Part shown: positions 17,896 through 27,204 of the stretch, piece by piece
How the letters are laid out: each line of letters starts with the position of its first letter
Position numbering within the stretch: the stretch's first letter is position 1
Origin: Desulforhopalus vacuolatus
GTDB lineage: Bacteria; Desulfobacterota; Desulfobulbia; Desulfobulbales; Desulfocapsaceae
Assembly: GCF_016918505.1 (NCBI RefSeq)
Contig: NZ_JAFFPZ010000001.1
Location: 346,427 to 410,426 of the forward strand
DNA: 64,000 nt
Reading direction: 5' to 3'
Translations under genes and position numbers: made by a program
The notes under the pieces: model-generated
Databases searched by the model: none
What the model saw: the letters and a program-made list of their open reading frames with translations, nothing else
Told to the model about the DNA's origin: nothing

Positions 17896-18949
17896 GGAGA
17901 ACGTACCTGCTGAAGATAATGCCCCCAGTATTGGGAAAATGAGTCCTGACAGGATGGAAAGACTTGTTGCCGGCTGCTTTGGAGCTCCCAGTTCAAAAGT
18001 TATCATAGGTCCTGGACAAGGGCTGGATGCTGGCATTATCAGTCTTGATGATGGTCGAATTATGGCTGTTGCCGAAGATCCAATTTTCCCTGCTGCAGGA
18101 CTTTCACTGGAAATGTTTGGCCAGTTTACTGTTCATATTGGAGCCAGTGATGTTGCTGTAACCGGTGTAAAACCCGAGTTTATGACCTACTCTCTGTTGC
18201 TGCCTCCAAAATTTCCAGAAAAAGACACCAGAACAATTATCAGCTCAATATCTGAAACAGCAACGAAACTCGGGATTACAATCGTCGGAGGACACACCGG
18301 ATGGTATGGTGCTGTCACGATACCCACCGTTGGTGGCATTACAGTCTGGGGCTATGCTCAAAAAGATAAATGGATTTCTCCCGGGGGAGCACAAGATGGT
18401 GATATCCTTTTAATGACAAAAGGCCCGGCAATTGAAGCGGCTGCCCTGCTCGCCGTATTGAACAAAGACTACCTGGCCCGCTCAATGAAAGCAGATTTGC
18501 TTGAGAGAGTTTTACGGAGAACAGACGAAATTACCGTTGTATCAGATGCATCTGTCGCATTTAAAGCAGGTGGTGTTCATTCAATGCATGATGCAACCGA
18601 AGGCGGAGTGCTTTGCGGGTTGTGGGAAATATCCTCATCTGCACGGACACCTCTTTTTGCCGATTTTGACAAGATAACTGTCCCTGAAGACATTGCCCAA
18701 TGTGCTTCACTCTTAGGCTTTGATCCATGGCAATCTATAAGTGAGGGAACGCTGCTTGCATCAGTAGCCCCGGAACACGTTGCATCTGTGACAAAAGCAC
18801 TGGAAGATTCAGGCTCAGCATGCTTCAAACTTGGCCATTTTGACAAAAGTCTTTCATCAAGCATGCTCACCCGCAATGGAGTTACGACAAAACTGCCCTC
18901 TCCAGGTCCTGATCAATTCTGGGATCTTTTTGCAAATCCGCATCAGTAA
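17888..18949 (+). CDS. AIR-synthase-like protein (ThiL/HypE-related), thiamine-linked
   Basis: A 353-residue protein of the PurM/AIR synthase superfamily, which includes thiamine-monophosphate kinase ThiL, HypE and SelD. It shows IIGPGQGLDAGIISL and VAEDPIFPAAG (nucleotide/metal part), IVGGHTGWYGAVTIP, DILLMTKGPAIEAA, and HDATEGGVLCGLWE. The Asp-rich ThiL pattern is altered (GQGLDAG in place of GDDAA), so it need not be a true ThiL. The overlap with a thiamine-binding protein gene and the TPP riboswitch point to thiamine salvage or phosphorylation. The exact reaction is inference. Confidence 0.8.
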   Translation: MSKENVPAEDNAPSIGKMSPDRMERLVAGCFGAPSSKVIIGPGQGLDAGIISLDDGRIMAVAEDPIFPAAGLSLEMFGQFTVHIGASDVAVTGVKPEFMTYSLLLPPKFPEKDTRTIISSISETATKLGITIVGGHTGWYGAVTIPTVGGITVWGYAQKDKWISPGGAQDGDILLMTKGPAIEAAALLAVLNKDYLARSMKADLLERVLRRTDEITVVSDASVAFKAGGVHSMHDATEGGVLCGLWEISSSARTPLFADFDKITVPEDIAQCASLLGFDPWQSISEGTLLASVAPEHVASVTKALEDSGSACFKLGHFDKSLSSSMLTRNGVTTKLPSPGPDQFWDLFANPHQ

Positions 18950-19445
18950 AAAAACACGTTGAAAAGCTGTTATACCATTCCGATTAAGTTGTGACCTCAC
19001 TAAATGCCATTTTTACTTTCTATTGGCGAATTTAAAAGGTAGGAGACAGGGAAAAGAAAAAGACGGAACAGCGAAAAACTTTTTGCCAACGAATAAAAGC
19101 TCTAATCATGCGAATAAAGGCAAAAAAAATTAAAAAAGATTTTAAAATTAAACAGAGAATTGCTGTTGTTCTATCTTTACTCGTTCTCTGGTTAATACAA
19201 AATGTAAATGGTATAATACTCCTGGTGCACTGTATGGCTTAACTTCGGATACAAACGTTTTCGTTTAATGCGTTGTCCCTGTTCGTGAAAATTCGTGTCC
19301 ATTCGTGGTTACAAAATGTAAATGGTACTACAAGACACGGCCAGGATGTGGTGCCTGCTGACTGCCATTGGTGCAGCCGGCAAGGCGGTCTTTCAGGAAA
19401 GCGAGATTGACAGTAATTTTATAATCAATTGGTAAAGAGGTCACC
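18950..19445. repeat. Intergenic mosaic repeat plus NNTTCGTG-type repeat
   Basis: A family copy runs from ATACCATTCCGATTAAG (18971) to AATACAAAATGTAAATGGTAT (19214), lacking most of the heptad tract. A second repeat follows at 19219-19316 (CCTGGTGCACTGTATGGCTT... TTCGTGAAAATTCGTGTCCA) that recurs almost unchanged at 23564-23660. It is closed by another AAAATGTAAATGGTA end at about 19315-19330. The remaining 100 bases lead into glgC with no recognised signal. Confidence 0.8.
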
Positions 19446-20669
19446 ATGCAAGATCAAACATTAACTTTTATTTTAGCTGGAGGAGCAGGTTCCCGGTTAT
19501 ATCCTTTGACCGCAAGCCGCTCCAAGCCATCAGTTCCTTTTGGCGGAAAGTACCGGATTATTGATTTTACTCTGACCAATTGTCTGCACTCAGGATTGCG
19601 TCGAATCTTAGTTTTGACACAGTATAAATCCCACTCCCTGAATAAGCATCTTCGAGATGGATGGTCTATTTACAATCCAGAACTGGGGGAATATATAACG
19701 CCTGTTCCTGCCCAGATGAACAGTGGAGAACAGTGGTATCAAGGGACAGCCGATGCTATTTTTCAGAATCTGAATCTACTGGAGCGCAGCAATGCCGAAT
19801 ACACCTTAATTCTTGCCGGAGATCATATCTATCGGATGGACTATGCAGCAATGCTCAGCTCACATCAAGAACAAGGGGCAGATGTCACTATAGCCTGTAT
19901 GGAAGTTCCTGTGGAGCAGGCAAAGTCATTTGGGGTGGTTGTTATCAATGAGGATCTTAAAATAATTGCGTTTGAGGAAAAGCCAGATCAACCGACACCT
20001 CATCCTGAAAACCCCGAAAAAGCACTTGTCTCCATGGGCTTATATGTGTTTTCAACAAAGCTGTTGAGCCAGACATTGGCACAAGATCAGCAAAATGACG
20101 CTTCCAATCACGATTTTGGCAAAGATATTTTGCCACTGATGGTGCAACAGCACAACGTCCAGGCCTACAAGTTTGGAGGAGCACGCGGCAGGGTAACTCC
20201 AGATTACTACTGGCGCGATGTGGGCACACTGGATGCCTACTATCAGGCAAATATGGATCTGCTGAATCCTGTTCCTCCGTTAAATCTTTATCAGCGAAAC
20301 TGGCCTATTCGGACCTATCAGCCACAGGCACCGCCTGCGAGAACTATTATTGGGAGCTCTGGCGATGAAAGCATCTGCGTTAATTCAATATTGGCCGGTG
20401 GTGTTGTAATTTCCGGCGGAAATGTTCGCCATTCCATATTGTCCCACGATGTTTTTATTGATGACAGCGCTATCATAGAAAAATCAATTTTATTTGGTGA
20501 TGTTCGTGTTGGCGCCGGAGCAAAATTAAGAAACTGTATTATTGATCAGAATGTAAACATTCCCCCTGGGGAGCAGATTGGGTATGATCTGGATAAAGAC
20601 CGAAATCGATTTACAGTTTCTGAACAGGGAATCGTCATCGTACCAAGGGGCTTTGTTTTTGTCTCCTGA
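19446..20669 (+). CDS. glgC: Glucose-1-phosphate adenylyltransferase
   Basis: A 407-residue ADP-glucose pyrophosphorylase, the committed step of glycogen synthesis. It has the nucleotide-binding start TFILAGGAGSRLYPLT with SKPSVPFGGKYRIID, the WYQGTADAIFQN and LILAGDHIYRMDY substrate motifs, and YYWRDVGTLDAYY. A C-terminal left-handed beta-helix (about 300-400) provides allosteric and oligomer contacts. The length is normal (about 400-430). GTAAAGAGGTCACC precedes ATG 19446. No other glg gene is beside it; glk lies 1.8 kb downstream. Confidence 0.95.
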   Translation: MQDQTLTFILAGGAGSRLYPLTASRSKPSVPFGGKYRIIDFTLTNCLHSGLRRILVLTQYKSHSLNKHLRDGWSIYNPELGEYITPVPAQMNSGEQWYQGTADAIFQNLNLLERSNAEYTLILAGDHIYRMDYAAMLSSHQEQGADVTIACMEVPVEQAKSFGVVVINEDLKIIAFEEKPDQPTPHPENPEKALVSMGLYVFSTKLLSQTLAQDQQNDASNHDFGKDILPLMVQQHNVQAYKFGGARGRVTPDYYWRDVGTLDAYYQANMDLLNPVPPLNLYQRNWPIRTYQPQAPPARTIIGSSGDESICVNSILAGGVVISGGNVRHSILSHDVFIDDSAIIEKSILFGDVRVGAGAKLRNCIIDQNVNIPPGEQIGYDLDKDRNRFTVSEQGIVIVPRGFVFVS

Positions 20670-20755
20670 AGAGAAAAATTTGAACTCATTTATGCACCAG
20701 AACGAAATATGAATTTTTTCCAGGTCCCCATAACAAAAAGAAGAAAGGCAGAAGT

Positions 20756-21514
20756 ATGAAAATTGGTTTCCCGGCTGACAGCAACACTCTCGATGCTCTG
20801 ATCACAGAGAAAATGAGCAATGCCACCTGGCTCCTTGTGGTTGACACTGACGATATGAGTTTTGAGGCAGTGCCAGCTCCACAGATGTCCGCCAGATCAG
20901 GTGCCGGCGTCCAGGGCCTCACCCTTCTGCTTGAAATGGATGCCGAGGTGCTGATGATCGGCTATATCGCTCCCCATATTGCCCAACCCCTTGAGAAAAG
21001 CGGCATTAAGGTAATCACCGGCGTCAGCGGCCATGTAGAAGATAAGGTGAATCAATATGCAGAATTAAAGAAGTCCAGGGTTTCCACACCGCAAAAAGGA
21101 GTTGCCCGTGGTGCCTTTAAAAAAACCATGAAGCAGTTCTCCTCCATGCTTCCAGTATTGCTGGGGGTTATCATGATCATGGGACTTCTTCAGGCCTTTT
21201 TATCCAAAGATCTGATATTGAAGATTTTCTCTAAAAATTCATTGATGGACACCATTATCGGAACATTCACCGGGAGCATTTTTGCCGGCAACCCGGTGAA
21301 CTCTTATGTCATAGGCCAGTCATTGCTGGAACTGGGCGCAGGATGGGCCGGTGTTTGTGCCCTGATGTTTTCATGGGTGAGCATCGGGCTGGTTCAGATG
21401 CCTGCAGAGGCCCAGGCCATGGGTTTCCGGTTTGCCATGGTACGTAACGGCGCTGCTTTTATCATCACCATTGCGGCATCACTGCTGACAGTTTTTTTTG
21501 CAGGAGTATGGTAA
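20756..21514 (+). CDS. NifX/NifB-type cofactor-binding domain fused to half permease
   Basis: A 252-residue fusion. Residues 1-105 form a dinitrogenase iron-molybdenum cofactor domain (NifX/NifB-C fold): MKIGFPADSNTLDALI, WLLVVDTDDMSFEAVPAP, EVLMIGYIAPHIAQPLEKSGIKVITG. After a basic linker (110-130), residues about 132-250 hold about four membrane helices of a DUF318/ArsP-like permease half, with GTFTGSIFAGNPVNSYVIG and ALMFSWVSIGLVQMP. AGAAAGGCAGAAGT precedes the start. The stop TAA overlaps the next ATG. A cytoplasmic metal- or cluster-binding regulator built into a transporter is the simplest reading. The substrate is unknown. Confidence 0.82.
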   Translation: MKIGFPADSNTLDALITEKMSNATWLLVVDTDDMSFEAVPAPQMSARSGAGVQGLTLLLEMDAEVLMIGYIAPHIAQPLEKSGIKVITGVSGHVEDKVNQYAELKKSRVSTPQKGVARGAFKKTMKQFSSMLPVLLGVIMIMGLLQAFLSKDLILKIFSKNSLMDTIIGTFTGSIFAGNPVNSYVIGQSLLELGAGWAGVCALMFSWVSIGLVQMPAEAQAMGFRFAMVRNGAAFIITIAASLLTVFFAGVW

Positions 21515-22017
21515 TGCATTTTCCAAAACAGTTGAAATCCTGGATATTCCCGGCCTGTGCTGCTGCCGCCTGTATTGTTGTGTGGATAATGGTACCTGAG
21601 AAAATTGTTCCGGTTCTCAGAATCATAAAAACCATTACCCTGCAGATGGCCATTCCCCTTTTGATTTCCCTTTTTATGATGTTTTTATTGAACATGTATA
21701 TCTCTACCGCCTCTATAACCCGCTTGATGGGCAAAAAAGGGGGACTCTCAGGAATACTCTTTTCATCCATTGCCGGTATTGTTTCCATGGGACCTGTTTT
21801 TGCCTGGTTCCCCTTTCTTAAGGCATTGAAAGAAAAAGGCATGGCCGATGTATATCTGGCCAATTTTTTATCCTGCAGAGCGGTAAAGCCTGTGCTTTTT
21901 CCGGTATTAATCACCTATTTCGGCTGGCGCTTTTCACTGGTATTTATAACAATGAGCCTGGCCATCGCCTGGGGAACAGCCTTTATTTTTTTCCTGTCAG
22001 GGAAAAGACTGGAATAA
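21514..22017 (+). CDS. Second permease half (DUF318/ArsP-like)
   Basis: A 167-residue membrane protein with about four helices, including SIAGIVSMGPVFAWFPFLKA and ANFLSCRAVKPVLFPVLITYFGW. It complements the C-terminal half of the preceding fusion, so the pair likely assembles one permease from two chains. ATG 21514 is chosen because AGGAG lies 7 bases before it. The in-frame ATG at 21508 is only one base from that site. The start overlaps the preceding stop (TAATG), which implies coupled translation and equal amounts of the two chains. Confidence 0.8.
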   Translation: MHFPKQLKSWIFPACAAAACIVVWIMVPEKIVPVLRIIKTITLQMAIPLLISLFMMFLLNMYISTASITRLMGKKGGLSGILFSSIAGIVSMGPVFAWFPFLKALKEKGMADVYLANFLSCRAVKPVLFPVLITYFGWRFSLVFITMSLAIAWGTAFIFFLSGKRLE

Positions 22018-22431
22018 AAGAGTAAGGAAAAAGGTTTGATACCATTTACATTTTGTATTGGCGGATTCAAAGACAGGGACGGGAAACGGGAGACAGGAGA
22101 CGGGAGACGGGAGACGGGAGGCAGGAAAAAGCAAAAGGTCTTTGTAGAGACGAGCAATTGAGGCATCTCCAGCACAACGGACGTTTCTACAATGAGATCA
22201 ATTTTACATCCTGTTTATCCATTCGTAATCGCCAAAAAAGATGTCCACGCAGTCGCGTTTTCTGGTCAGTAAAAAATGTGATTGGTTTGAATGGGTAAAA
22301 CATTTTTTTTCACCGCGAAGAACGCGAAGGAAGGCAAAGACCGGGTAGCCAGCGAAAAACGTGAAACACACTGAAATGTCTCTATATAAAATGCCCTTTT
22401 CGTATGTAAGCGTACAAACAGGAGTGCAATA
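22018..22431. repeat. Intergenic mosaic repeat and glk leader
   Basis: A copy starts at ATACCATTTACATTTTGTATT (22039), immediately followed by TGGCGGATTC. It has the longest GGAGACG heptad run of the window (about 22080-22120) and a CCTGTTTATCCATTCGTAAT block, and it ends in a degenerate TAAAAAATGTGATTGG (22290). A second module (about 22300-22420; CACCGCGAAGAACGCGAAGG, then TATATAAAATG) is an inverted relative of 26880-26960. It forms the immediate leader of glk. Confidence 0.75.
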
Positions 22432-23394
22432 ATGACGAAAAAAATTCTTGCAGCAGATATTGGCGGTACAAACAGTCGGTTTGCCCATTTTGAAATAAAC
22501 CAGCACAACACCCTCACTCTGGTAAACACAGAATGGCTGCCCACTGCCGGGGCAGAATCGTTTTCGCAACTCCTTGATCAACTCCAAAACAGCAATTTTA
22601 CCTTAAAACCCGACCAGGCGGATATTGCAGTTATTGGTGCAGCCGGGCCGGTAGAACATGAGAGATACTGTGCCCCGCCCTATATTCCATGGGCTATAGA
22701 TTTAGATGCAGATTTAGGTACGAACGCCTTTCGCCAGTCCATTTTGATCAACGATTTTGTTGCCCAGGCCTATGCTTGTCGATCTCCAGTGGGTAAAGCG
22801 GCACGCAGAATTCTTGACGGTCGGATAGATGCCAGACAGACAGTCGGTGTCCTGGGTGCCGGTACGGCACTTGGCAAGGCTTTTTTAATTCCGATAACAC
22901 GCGTTGATTTTCTGGCCGTGCCCTCCGAGGGTGGACATGCAACCTTTCCTTTCATTTCCCAGAGAGAGTTCTCTTTTCAGGAATTTTACAGAGAAAAAAG
23001 TGGCCTGCAGCACATTACCGGGAACCTTGTGGTTTCTGGCAGGGGGTTACGCTACATACACTGGTTTTTAACCGGCGAGGAGCTTGAGCCAAAAGAGGTG
23101 AGTGCGGGATTTACAGCAGAATCAGAGACCCTGGCCTGGGCAGCGAAATTCTATGGTCGTATCTGTCGCAACTTTGCTCTTGAAGCAATGACCCGCGGTG
23201 GCGTGTACATTGCGGGAGGTGTCGCCGCTAAAAATCCCGAACTTCTCACCCATGAAAATTTTCGAGCCGAGTTTTTGGATTCCCCGACCATGGGCAGGCT
23301 GCTGGCAGAAATTCCAGTGTTTCTTCTTGAAAATCAGGACAGCGGTCTTTGGGGGGCTGCTTTTCATGGACAGCAGATTTTACGGAAAAAATAA
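22432..23394 (+). CDS. glk: Glucokinase
   Basis: A 320-residue ATP-dependent glucokinase of the bacterial Glk group. It shows the phosphate-binding ILAADIGGTNSRFAHF, SILINDFVAQAYAC, GVLGAGTALGKAFLI, the sugar-binding VPSEGGHATFPF, and GGVYIAGGVAAKNPELL near the C-terminus. The length matches E. coli Glk (321). ACAGGAGTGCAATA precedes ATG 22432. It makes glucose-6-phosphate, which links the glycogen gene glgC upstream to central metabolism. The next frame starts 70 bases later and is only a fragment. Confidence 0.93.
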   Translation: MTKKILAADIGGTNSRFAHFEINQHNTLTLVNTEWLPTAGAESFSQLLDQLQNSNFTLKPDQADIAVIGAAGPVEHERYCAPPYIPWAIDLDADLGTNAFRQSILINDFVAQAYACRSPVGKAARRILDGRIDARQTVGVLGAGTALGKAFLIPITRVDFLAVPSEGGHATFPFISQREFSFQEFYREKSGLQHITGNLVVSGRGLRYIHWFLTGEELEPKEVSAGFTAESETLAWAAKFYGRICRNFALEAMTRGGVYIAGGVAAKNPELLTHENFRAEFLDSPTMGRLLAEIPVFLLENQDSGLWGAAFHGQQILRKK

Positions 23395-23465
23395 AGTGTA
23401 CCTTTCATTTTAAAAGAAGAGTTTGTACCTGCTTTCCAAAACGGTTTGTAAGGAACAGCATAACA

Positions 23466-23561
23466 ATGAATCAAGAGAAAAAACGTCTTGAAGCGCAGCG
23501 TCTTGGTACTGAAAACTGGCGGCTGTGGGGCCCCTTTCGGATGACTCCCAAAATTGATTAA
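23466..23561 (+). pseudogene. N-terminal remnant of a glucosidase-type gene
   Basis: A 31-codon frame with a plausible ribosome site (AAGGAACAGC) reads MNQEKKRLEAQ...ENWRLWGPFRM and then stops. The pattern resembles the start of large bacterial glucosidases of the MGH1-like group, which begin with M-x2-E-x2-RL-x-ED/A and NW-x-x-WGPYL. The stop sits right where the repeat at 23564 begins, so the gene was probably cut off by that repeat or by the rearrangement that brought it. No other part of such a gene is present. Confidence 0.5.
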
Positions 23562-23740
23562 TAACCCTGGTGCACTGTACGGCTTAACTTCGGATACAAA
23601 CGTTTTCGTTTAATGCGTTGTCCCTGTTCGTGAAAATTCGTGTATATTCGTGGTTACAAACTGCAAAAGGAATCACGAATAGACACGGATAAACACGAAT
23701 TATTACTCATTCGTAATCGCCAAAAAAAATATCCCCAATG
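23562..23740. repeat. NNTTCGTG-type repeat, second copy
   Basis: From 23564 the sequence CCTGGTGCACTGTACGGCTT through TTCGTGAAAATTCGTGTATA repeats 19219-19316 with very few changes. It is followed by GAATCACGAATAGACACGGA, a degenerate inverted echo of the same words, and by an ATTCGTAATCGCCAAAAAA block shared with the mosaic family. It lies between the glucosidase remnant and the sensor kinase. Confidence 0.75.
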
Positions 23741-23818
23741 TCAAGAGTCGGTCTTGATGCAGAAAGCGCGGTAAAGCATAATTTGGAGCTGGTACTGAAG
23801 AAGAAAAACAGAGGAAGA

Positions 23819-26650
23819 ATGATGAGAAAAAAAAGAAGTTTTTACAAGCTCATTCAATTATGGGGAATCATTTCTTTGACAGCACTTTCCATTGCTATTG
23901 TTGGTATTGACCTTGTTACCATCTATCACGATTTCAACATCCGTATAGATAACATGCGGACGGATTATATTGAGCAGCAAAAGCAGACGAGCAAGCGTGA
24001 AGTTGAACGTATTATTGATATGATTAACGATGAAAGAAAACAAAGTGAGTCCCTGGCAAGGGATAAAATAAAATTGAGGGTTTATCAGGCGCATACTATT
24101 GCTCAAAATATTTATCAGAGAAACAAAACGACTCAAAGCGATGCTGAAATTCAGCAAATTATCATAGAGGCATTAAGACCCCTCCGATTTGAACACGGAA
24201 ACGGTTATTATTTTGCCAACAGCCTGGATAGTTTTCTCTTTGCCGATAAACCGGAAAATAAAGGCGTAAACCTGCTGAAGATACAAGATAAATACGTCCG
24301 AGATGTCATTAAAGATACGATTGAAACAGCAGTGCAATCCGGCGAAGGTTTTTATGAATACAACGGGGCAAAACCGCACTCAACCGGGAGTACCTTTAAA
24401 AAAATCTTTTTCATCAAAAAATTTGAACCTTATGACTTCTTTATCGGAATCGGTTTGTCTGTGGAAGATATAGAAGAGCCGATAAAAGCGGACTGGATGG
24501 AACGAATTAACCATATACGTTATGGCAAAAACAAGGTCGGGTACCTGTTCGCTGGCAGCTGGCATGGAAAATCCCTTGCGCATGGCGCACAGCCTGATCT
24601 TATTGGCACAGATTTGTGGGAGTGGGAAGACAGCAGAGGGAATAAAACATCACAGATGACTATCGCCGCCTCTAAAAAGAAAGACGGAGACTATACCACC
24701 TTTTGGTGGCGAAAACCCGACACAGGAGAAGAGCAGCCGAAAATTACTTACGCAAAGGCAGTACCTGGTTGGGAATTATTTATTGCTTCAGGTTTTTATA
24801 CAGACGATATAGAACAAAACATAACAGCTTTACGGGCGGCATTAAACGCGCATACAAAAACAAAGATTCTCATCCTTGTTATAATCGTTGCCATAGCATT
24901 TTCGCTGTTTTTCATTTTATTCAACGTATTGACAAATCGATTAAAAAGAGATCTTAATATGTTTGTCTCCTTTTTTAATCAAGCGGCTTTCTCGAATAAA
25001 AAGATCGATAGGGAAGCTATTTATTGTATGGAATTTGATCAAATGGCCGAATCCGCCAACAAGATGATAGCTGACCGCAAAAAGACAGAGGAGGCGTTGA
25101 CCGAGAGCGAACAACTCTTCCGCTCCACCTTTGAAGACCTGCAGCTGGGCGTTCTGGTAAGCGCCATCGATTCCAGCATTGTGCTGAGTAATCCAGCAGC
25201 CTGCCGTATTCTCGGGCCCGGCGTAGAGCAGATTGCCGGCAAGGCCATAACCAATCCGCTTTGTAATTTCGTTCGGGTCGACGGGTCTGTTCTCCCCTCG
25301 GAAGAACTTCCGATGGCCCGCGTGACAGCAACCGGTAAGAGTATCTCTGATCAAATCATTGGCATTATGAAGCCCGGTTACACGGAACCCACCTGGATCA
25401 ACGCCAACGCGGTTCCGATCTTTTCGGAGGAAAACCAGCTGCTTCGGGTCATCGGGAATTTTATGGATATTACCGAGCGTCTGAACCTCCAGGCCCAGCT
25501 TATACAGGCACAGAAGATGGAATCAGTGGGTCGTCTGGCCGGTGGTGTAGCACACGACTTCAACAATATGCTCAGCATCATCATTGGTTATGGGGAAATG
25601 GCTTTGGAAAAGGTGGACGGGAAGAACAGCCTGCATGGTGACATTACAGAGATTCTCATGGCCGCAAAGCGTTCAACAAACATTACCCGTCAGCTGCTCG
25701 CTTTTGCCAGGCAGCAGCCCATTGCTCCAAAAGTGATTGACCCTAATGAAATAATTGAAAATATGCTCAAAATGCTCCGGCGGTTGATCGGCGAAGATAT
25801 AAATCTTGACTGGCTGCCTGAAGCAAAAGTGTGGCCAATCAAAATTGACCCCTCTCAAATCGATCAAATTCTGGCAAACCTTTGCCTTAACGCCCGAGAC
25901 GCTGTCGCCGACGTGGGCAAGGTGACCATCGAAACAAAAAATGTCACCTTTGATGAGGAATATTGCGCAAATCACACAAATTTTGTTCCCGGTGAATATA
26001 TAATGCTCGCTGTAAGCGATGACGGCAGTGGAATAGAGCCGGAAATACAGAACAAGATTTTTGAACCGTTTTTCACGACCAAAAGCATGGGCAAGGGTAC
26101 CGGGCTGGGACTGGCTACCGTTTATGGTATTGTTAAACAGAACAACGGGTTCATCAACATATACAGTGAACCTGACAAAGGAACAACGATAAAGGTCTAC
26201 TTGTCACGGCATACAGGTCAGACTGTCGAAATACATCGTGAAGCTGAAGCAGCTTTAGAAATCCCCTTAAGCCACGGCGAGACGATATTGCTGGTTGAGG
26301 ACAATGAGCCTCTTCTGGACCTCAGCAAAAAAATGATGGAAGATCTGGGCTATACGGTATTAGCTACAACCGCTTCCAACAATGCTGTCAGCCTTGCACA
26401 AGAATACGATGGCGAGATTAACCTTCTGTTGACGGATGTGGTAATGCCAGAAATGAACGGACTTGAGTTATCCAAACAACTGCAAAGCCTTTACCCTGAT
26501 ATGAAAATTCTTTTTATGTCCGGTTACGCTGCTAATATCATAACCAACCGAGGCGTTTTAGAAGCAGGTTCTTTTTTCATACCAAAACCGTTTTCTAAAA
26601 AATATCTGGCACTCAAGGTAAGAGAGGCGCTGGACAGTCCAAAGACCTGA
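23819..26650 (+). CDS. Cache-domain hybrid histidine kinase
   Basis: A 943-residue sensor. Helix 1 is at about 11-34. A large periplasmic double-Cache region (about 50-335) shows [20 protein letters not shown] and [12 protein letters not shown], then a second repeat with [18 protein letters not shown] and [13 protein letters not shown]. Helix 2 is at about 350-372. A PAS domain (about 420-553) precedes the kinase core with phospho-acceptor His in [13 protein letters not shown] (about 574), the ATPase ([29 protein letters not shown]), and a receiver (about 820-940; [15 protein letters not shown]). ATG 23819 is preferred (GAGGAAGA just upstream); an ATG at 23738 would add 27 residues from the repeat. 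No dedicated response regulator is adjacent. Cache domains usually bind small organic ligands. Confidence 0.92.
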   Translation: MMRKKRSFYKLIQLWGIISLTALSIAIVGIDLVTIYHDFNIRIDNMRTDYIEQQKQTSKREVERIIDMINDERKQSESLARDKIKLRVYQAHTIAQNIYQRNKTTQSDAEIQQIIIEALRPLRFEHGNGYYFANSLDSFLFADKPENKGVNLLKIQDKYVRDVIKDTIETAVQSGEGFYEYNGAKPHSTGSTFKKIFFIKKFEPYDFFIGIGLSVEDIEEPIKADWMERINHIRYGKNKVGYLFAGSWHGKSLAHGAQPDLIGTDLWEWEDSRGNKTSQMTIAASKKKDGDYTTFWWRKPDTGEEQPKITYAKAVPGWELFIASGFYTDDIEQNITALRAALNAHTKTKILILVIIVAIAFSLFFILFNVLTNRLKRDLNMFVSFFNQAAFSNKKIDREAIYCMEFDQMAESANKMIADRKKTEEALTESEQLFRSTFEDLQLGVLVSAIDSSIVLSNPAACRILGPGVEQIAGKAITNPLCNFVRVDGSVLPSEELPMARVTATGKSISDQIIGIMKPGYTEPTWINANAVPIFSEENQLLRVIGNFMDITERLNLQAQLIQAQKMESVGRLAGGVAHDFNNMLSIIIGYGEMALEKVDGKNSLHGDITEILMAAKRSTNITRQLLAFARQQPIAPKVIDPNEIIENMLKMLRRLIGEDINLDWLPEAKVWPIKIDPSQIDQILANLCLNARDAVADVGKVTIETKNVTFDEEYCANHTNFVPGEYIMLAVSDDGSGIEPEIQNKIFEPFFTTKSMGKGTGLGLATVYGIVKQNNGFINIYSEPDKGTTIKVYLSRHTGQTVEIHREAEAALEIPLSHGETILLVEDNEPLLDLSKKMMEDLGYTVLATTASNNAVSLAQEYDGEINLLLTDVVMPEMNGLELSKQLQSLYPDMKILFMSGYAANIITNRGVLEAGSFFIPKPFSKKYLALKVREALDSPKT

Positions 26651-27087
26651 TACCATTTACATTTTGTGTTGACCAGAGAACACGACTGCGTGAACATCTT
26701 TTGTGGCGATGACGAATGGATAAACAGGCGAAAAAAGACAAAGACAAAAAGGGAGAAGGGAGGCAGGAGACAGGAAAAAACAGGGCAACAAAACCTGATA
26801 ATGTTCGTTGTCGGATGAAACTGTTTTAAGGTGCTCTTGTGAAAGACAGTACAGTGAAAAGATTTTTTGCCAACGAAAAATACTCTAAACATACGAAAAA
26901 GGACATTTTATATAGAGAAGCTTTCGTGTATTTCGCTGGCCATCCAGTCTTTGTCTTACCGTCTTTTGCTTTTTCCTGTCTCCCGTCTCCTTTCTCCTGT
27001 TTCCTGTTTCCCGTCCTCCTGCCTTTAAATCCACCAGTAGAAAGTGAAAATGGCATTAAGTAAGGTCACAACTTAATAGGAATAGTA
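26651..27087. repeat. Intergenic mosaic repeat abutting the kinase stop codon
   Basis: A long copy of 440 bases. It starts with ATACCATTTACATTTTG at 26650, sharing the final A of the kinase stop codon, and ends with AACTTAATAGGAATAGTAT at 27088. Inside are ACCAGAGAACACGACTGCGT, an insert with GGGAGGCAGGAGACAGG, the TATATAGAGAAGC module related to 22340-22420, and the CGTCTCCTTTCTCC heptad tract on the other strand. Its far end touches the stop codon of the CydX-like gene. Confidence 0.8.
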
Positions 27088-27192
27088 TTACTCATCATCA
27101 AGCAGGTTCCCACTGGCAAGAACCTTTCTGCACAGGGTGTTGGACAGAACAATTACCAGCAGCCATACAATCAGCATGAATGCATTCATCAT
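27088..27192 (-). CDS. CydX-like single-helix subunit of cytochrome bd
   Basis: A 34-residue peptide (MMNAFMLIVWLLVIVLSNTL, then a short RKVLASGN and an acidic LLDDE end) with one membrane helix. AAAGGAG lies 8 bases before the ATG and its start is 12 bases after the cydB stop, so it is translated with the operon. Size, position and topology (helix followed by an acidic tail) match CydX, the small subunit that stabilises bd oxidase. The sequence is not closely like E. coli CydX, so the name is by analogy. The stop codon touches the end of a mosaic repeat. Confidence 0.7.
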   Translation of the reverse strand: MMNAFMLIVWLLVIVLSNTLCRKVLASGNLLDDE

Positions 27193-27204
27193 AGCTCATC
27201 TCCT

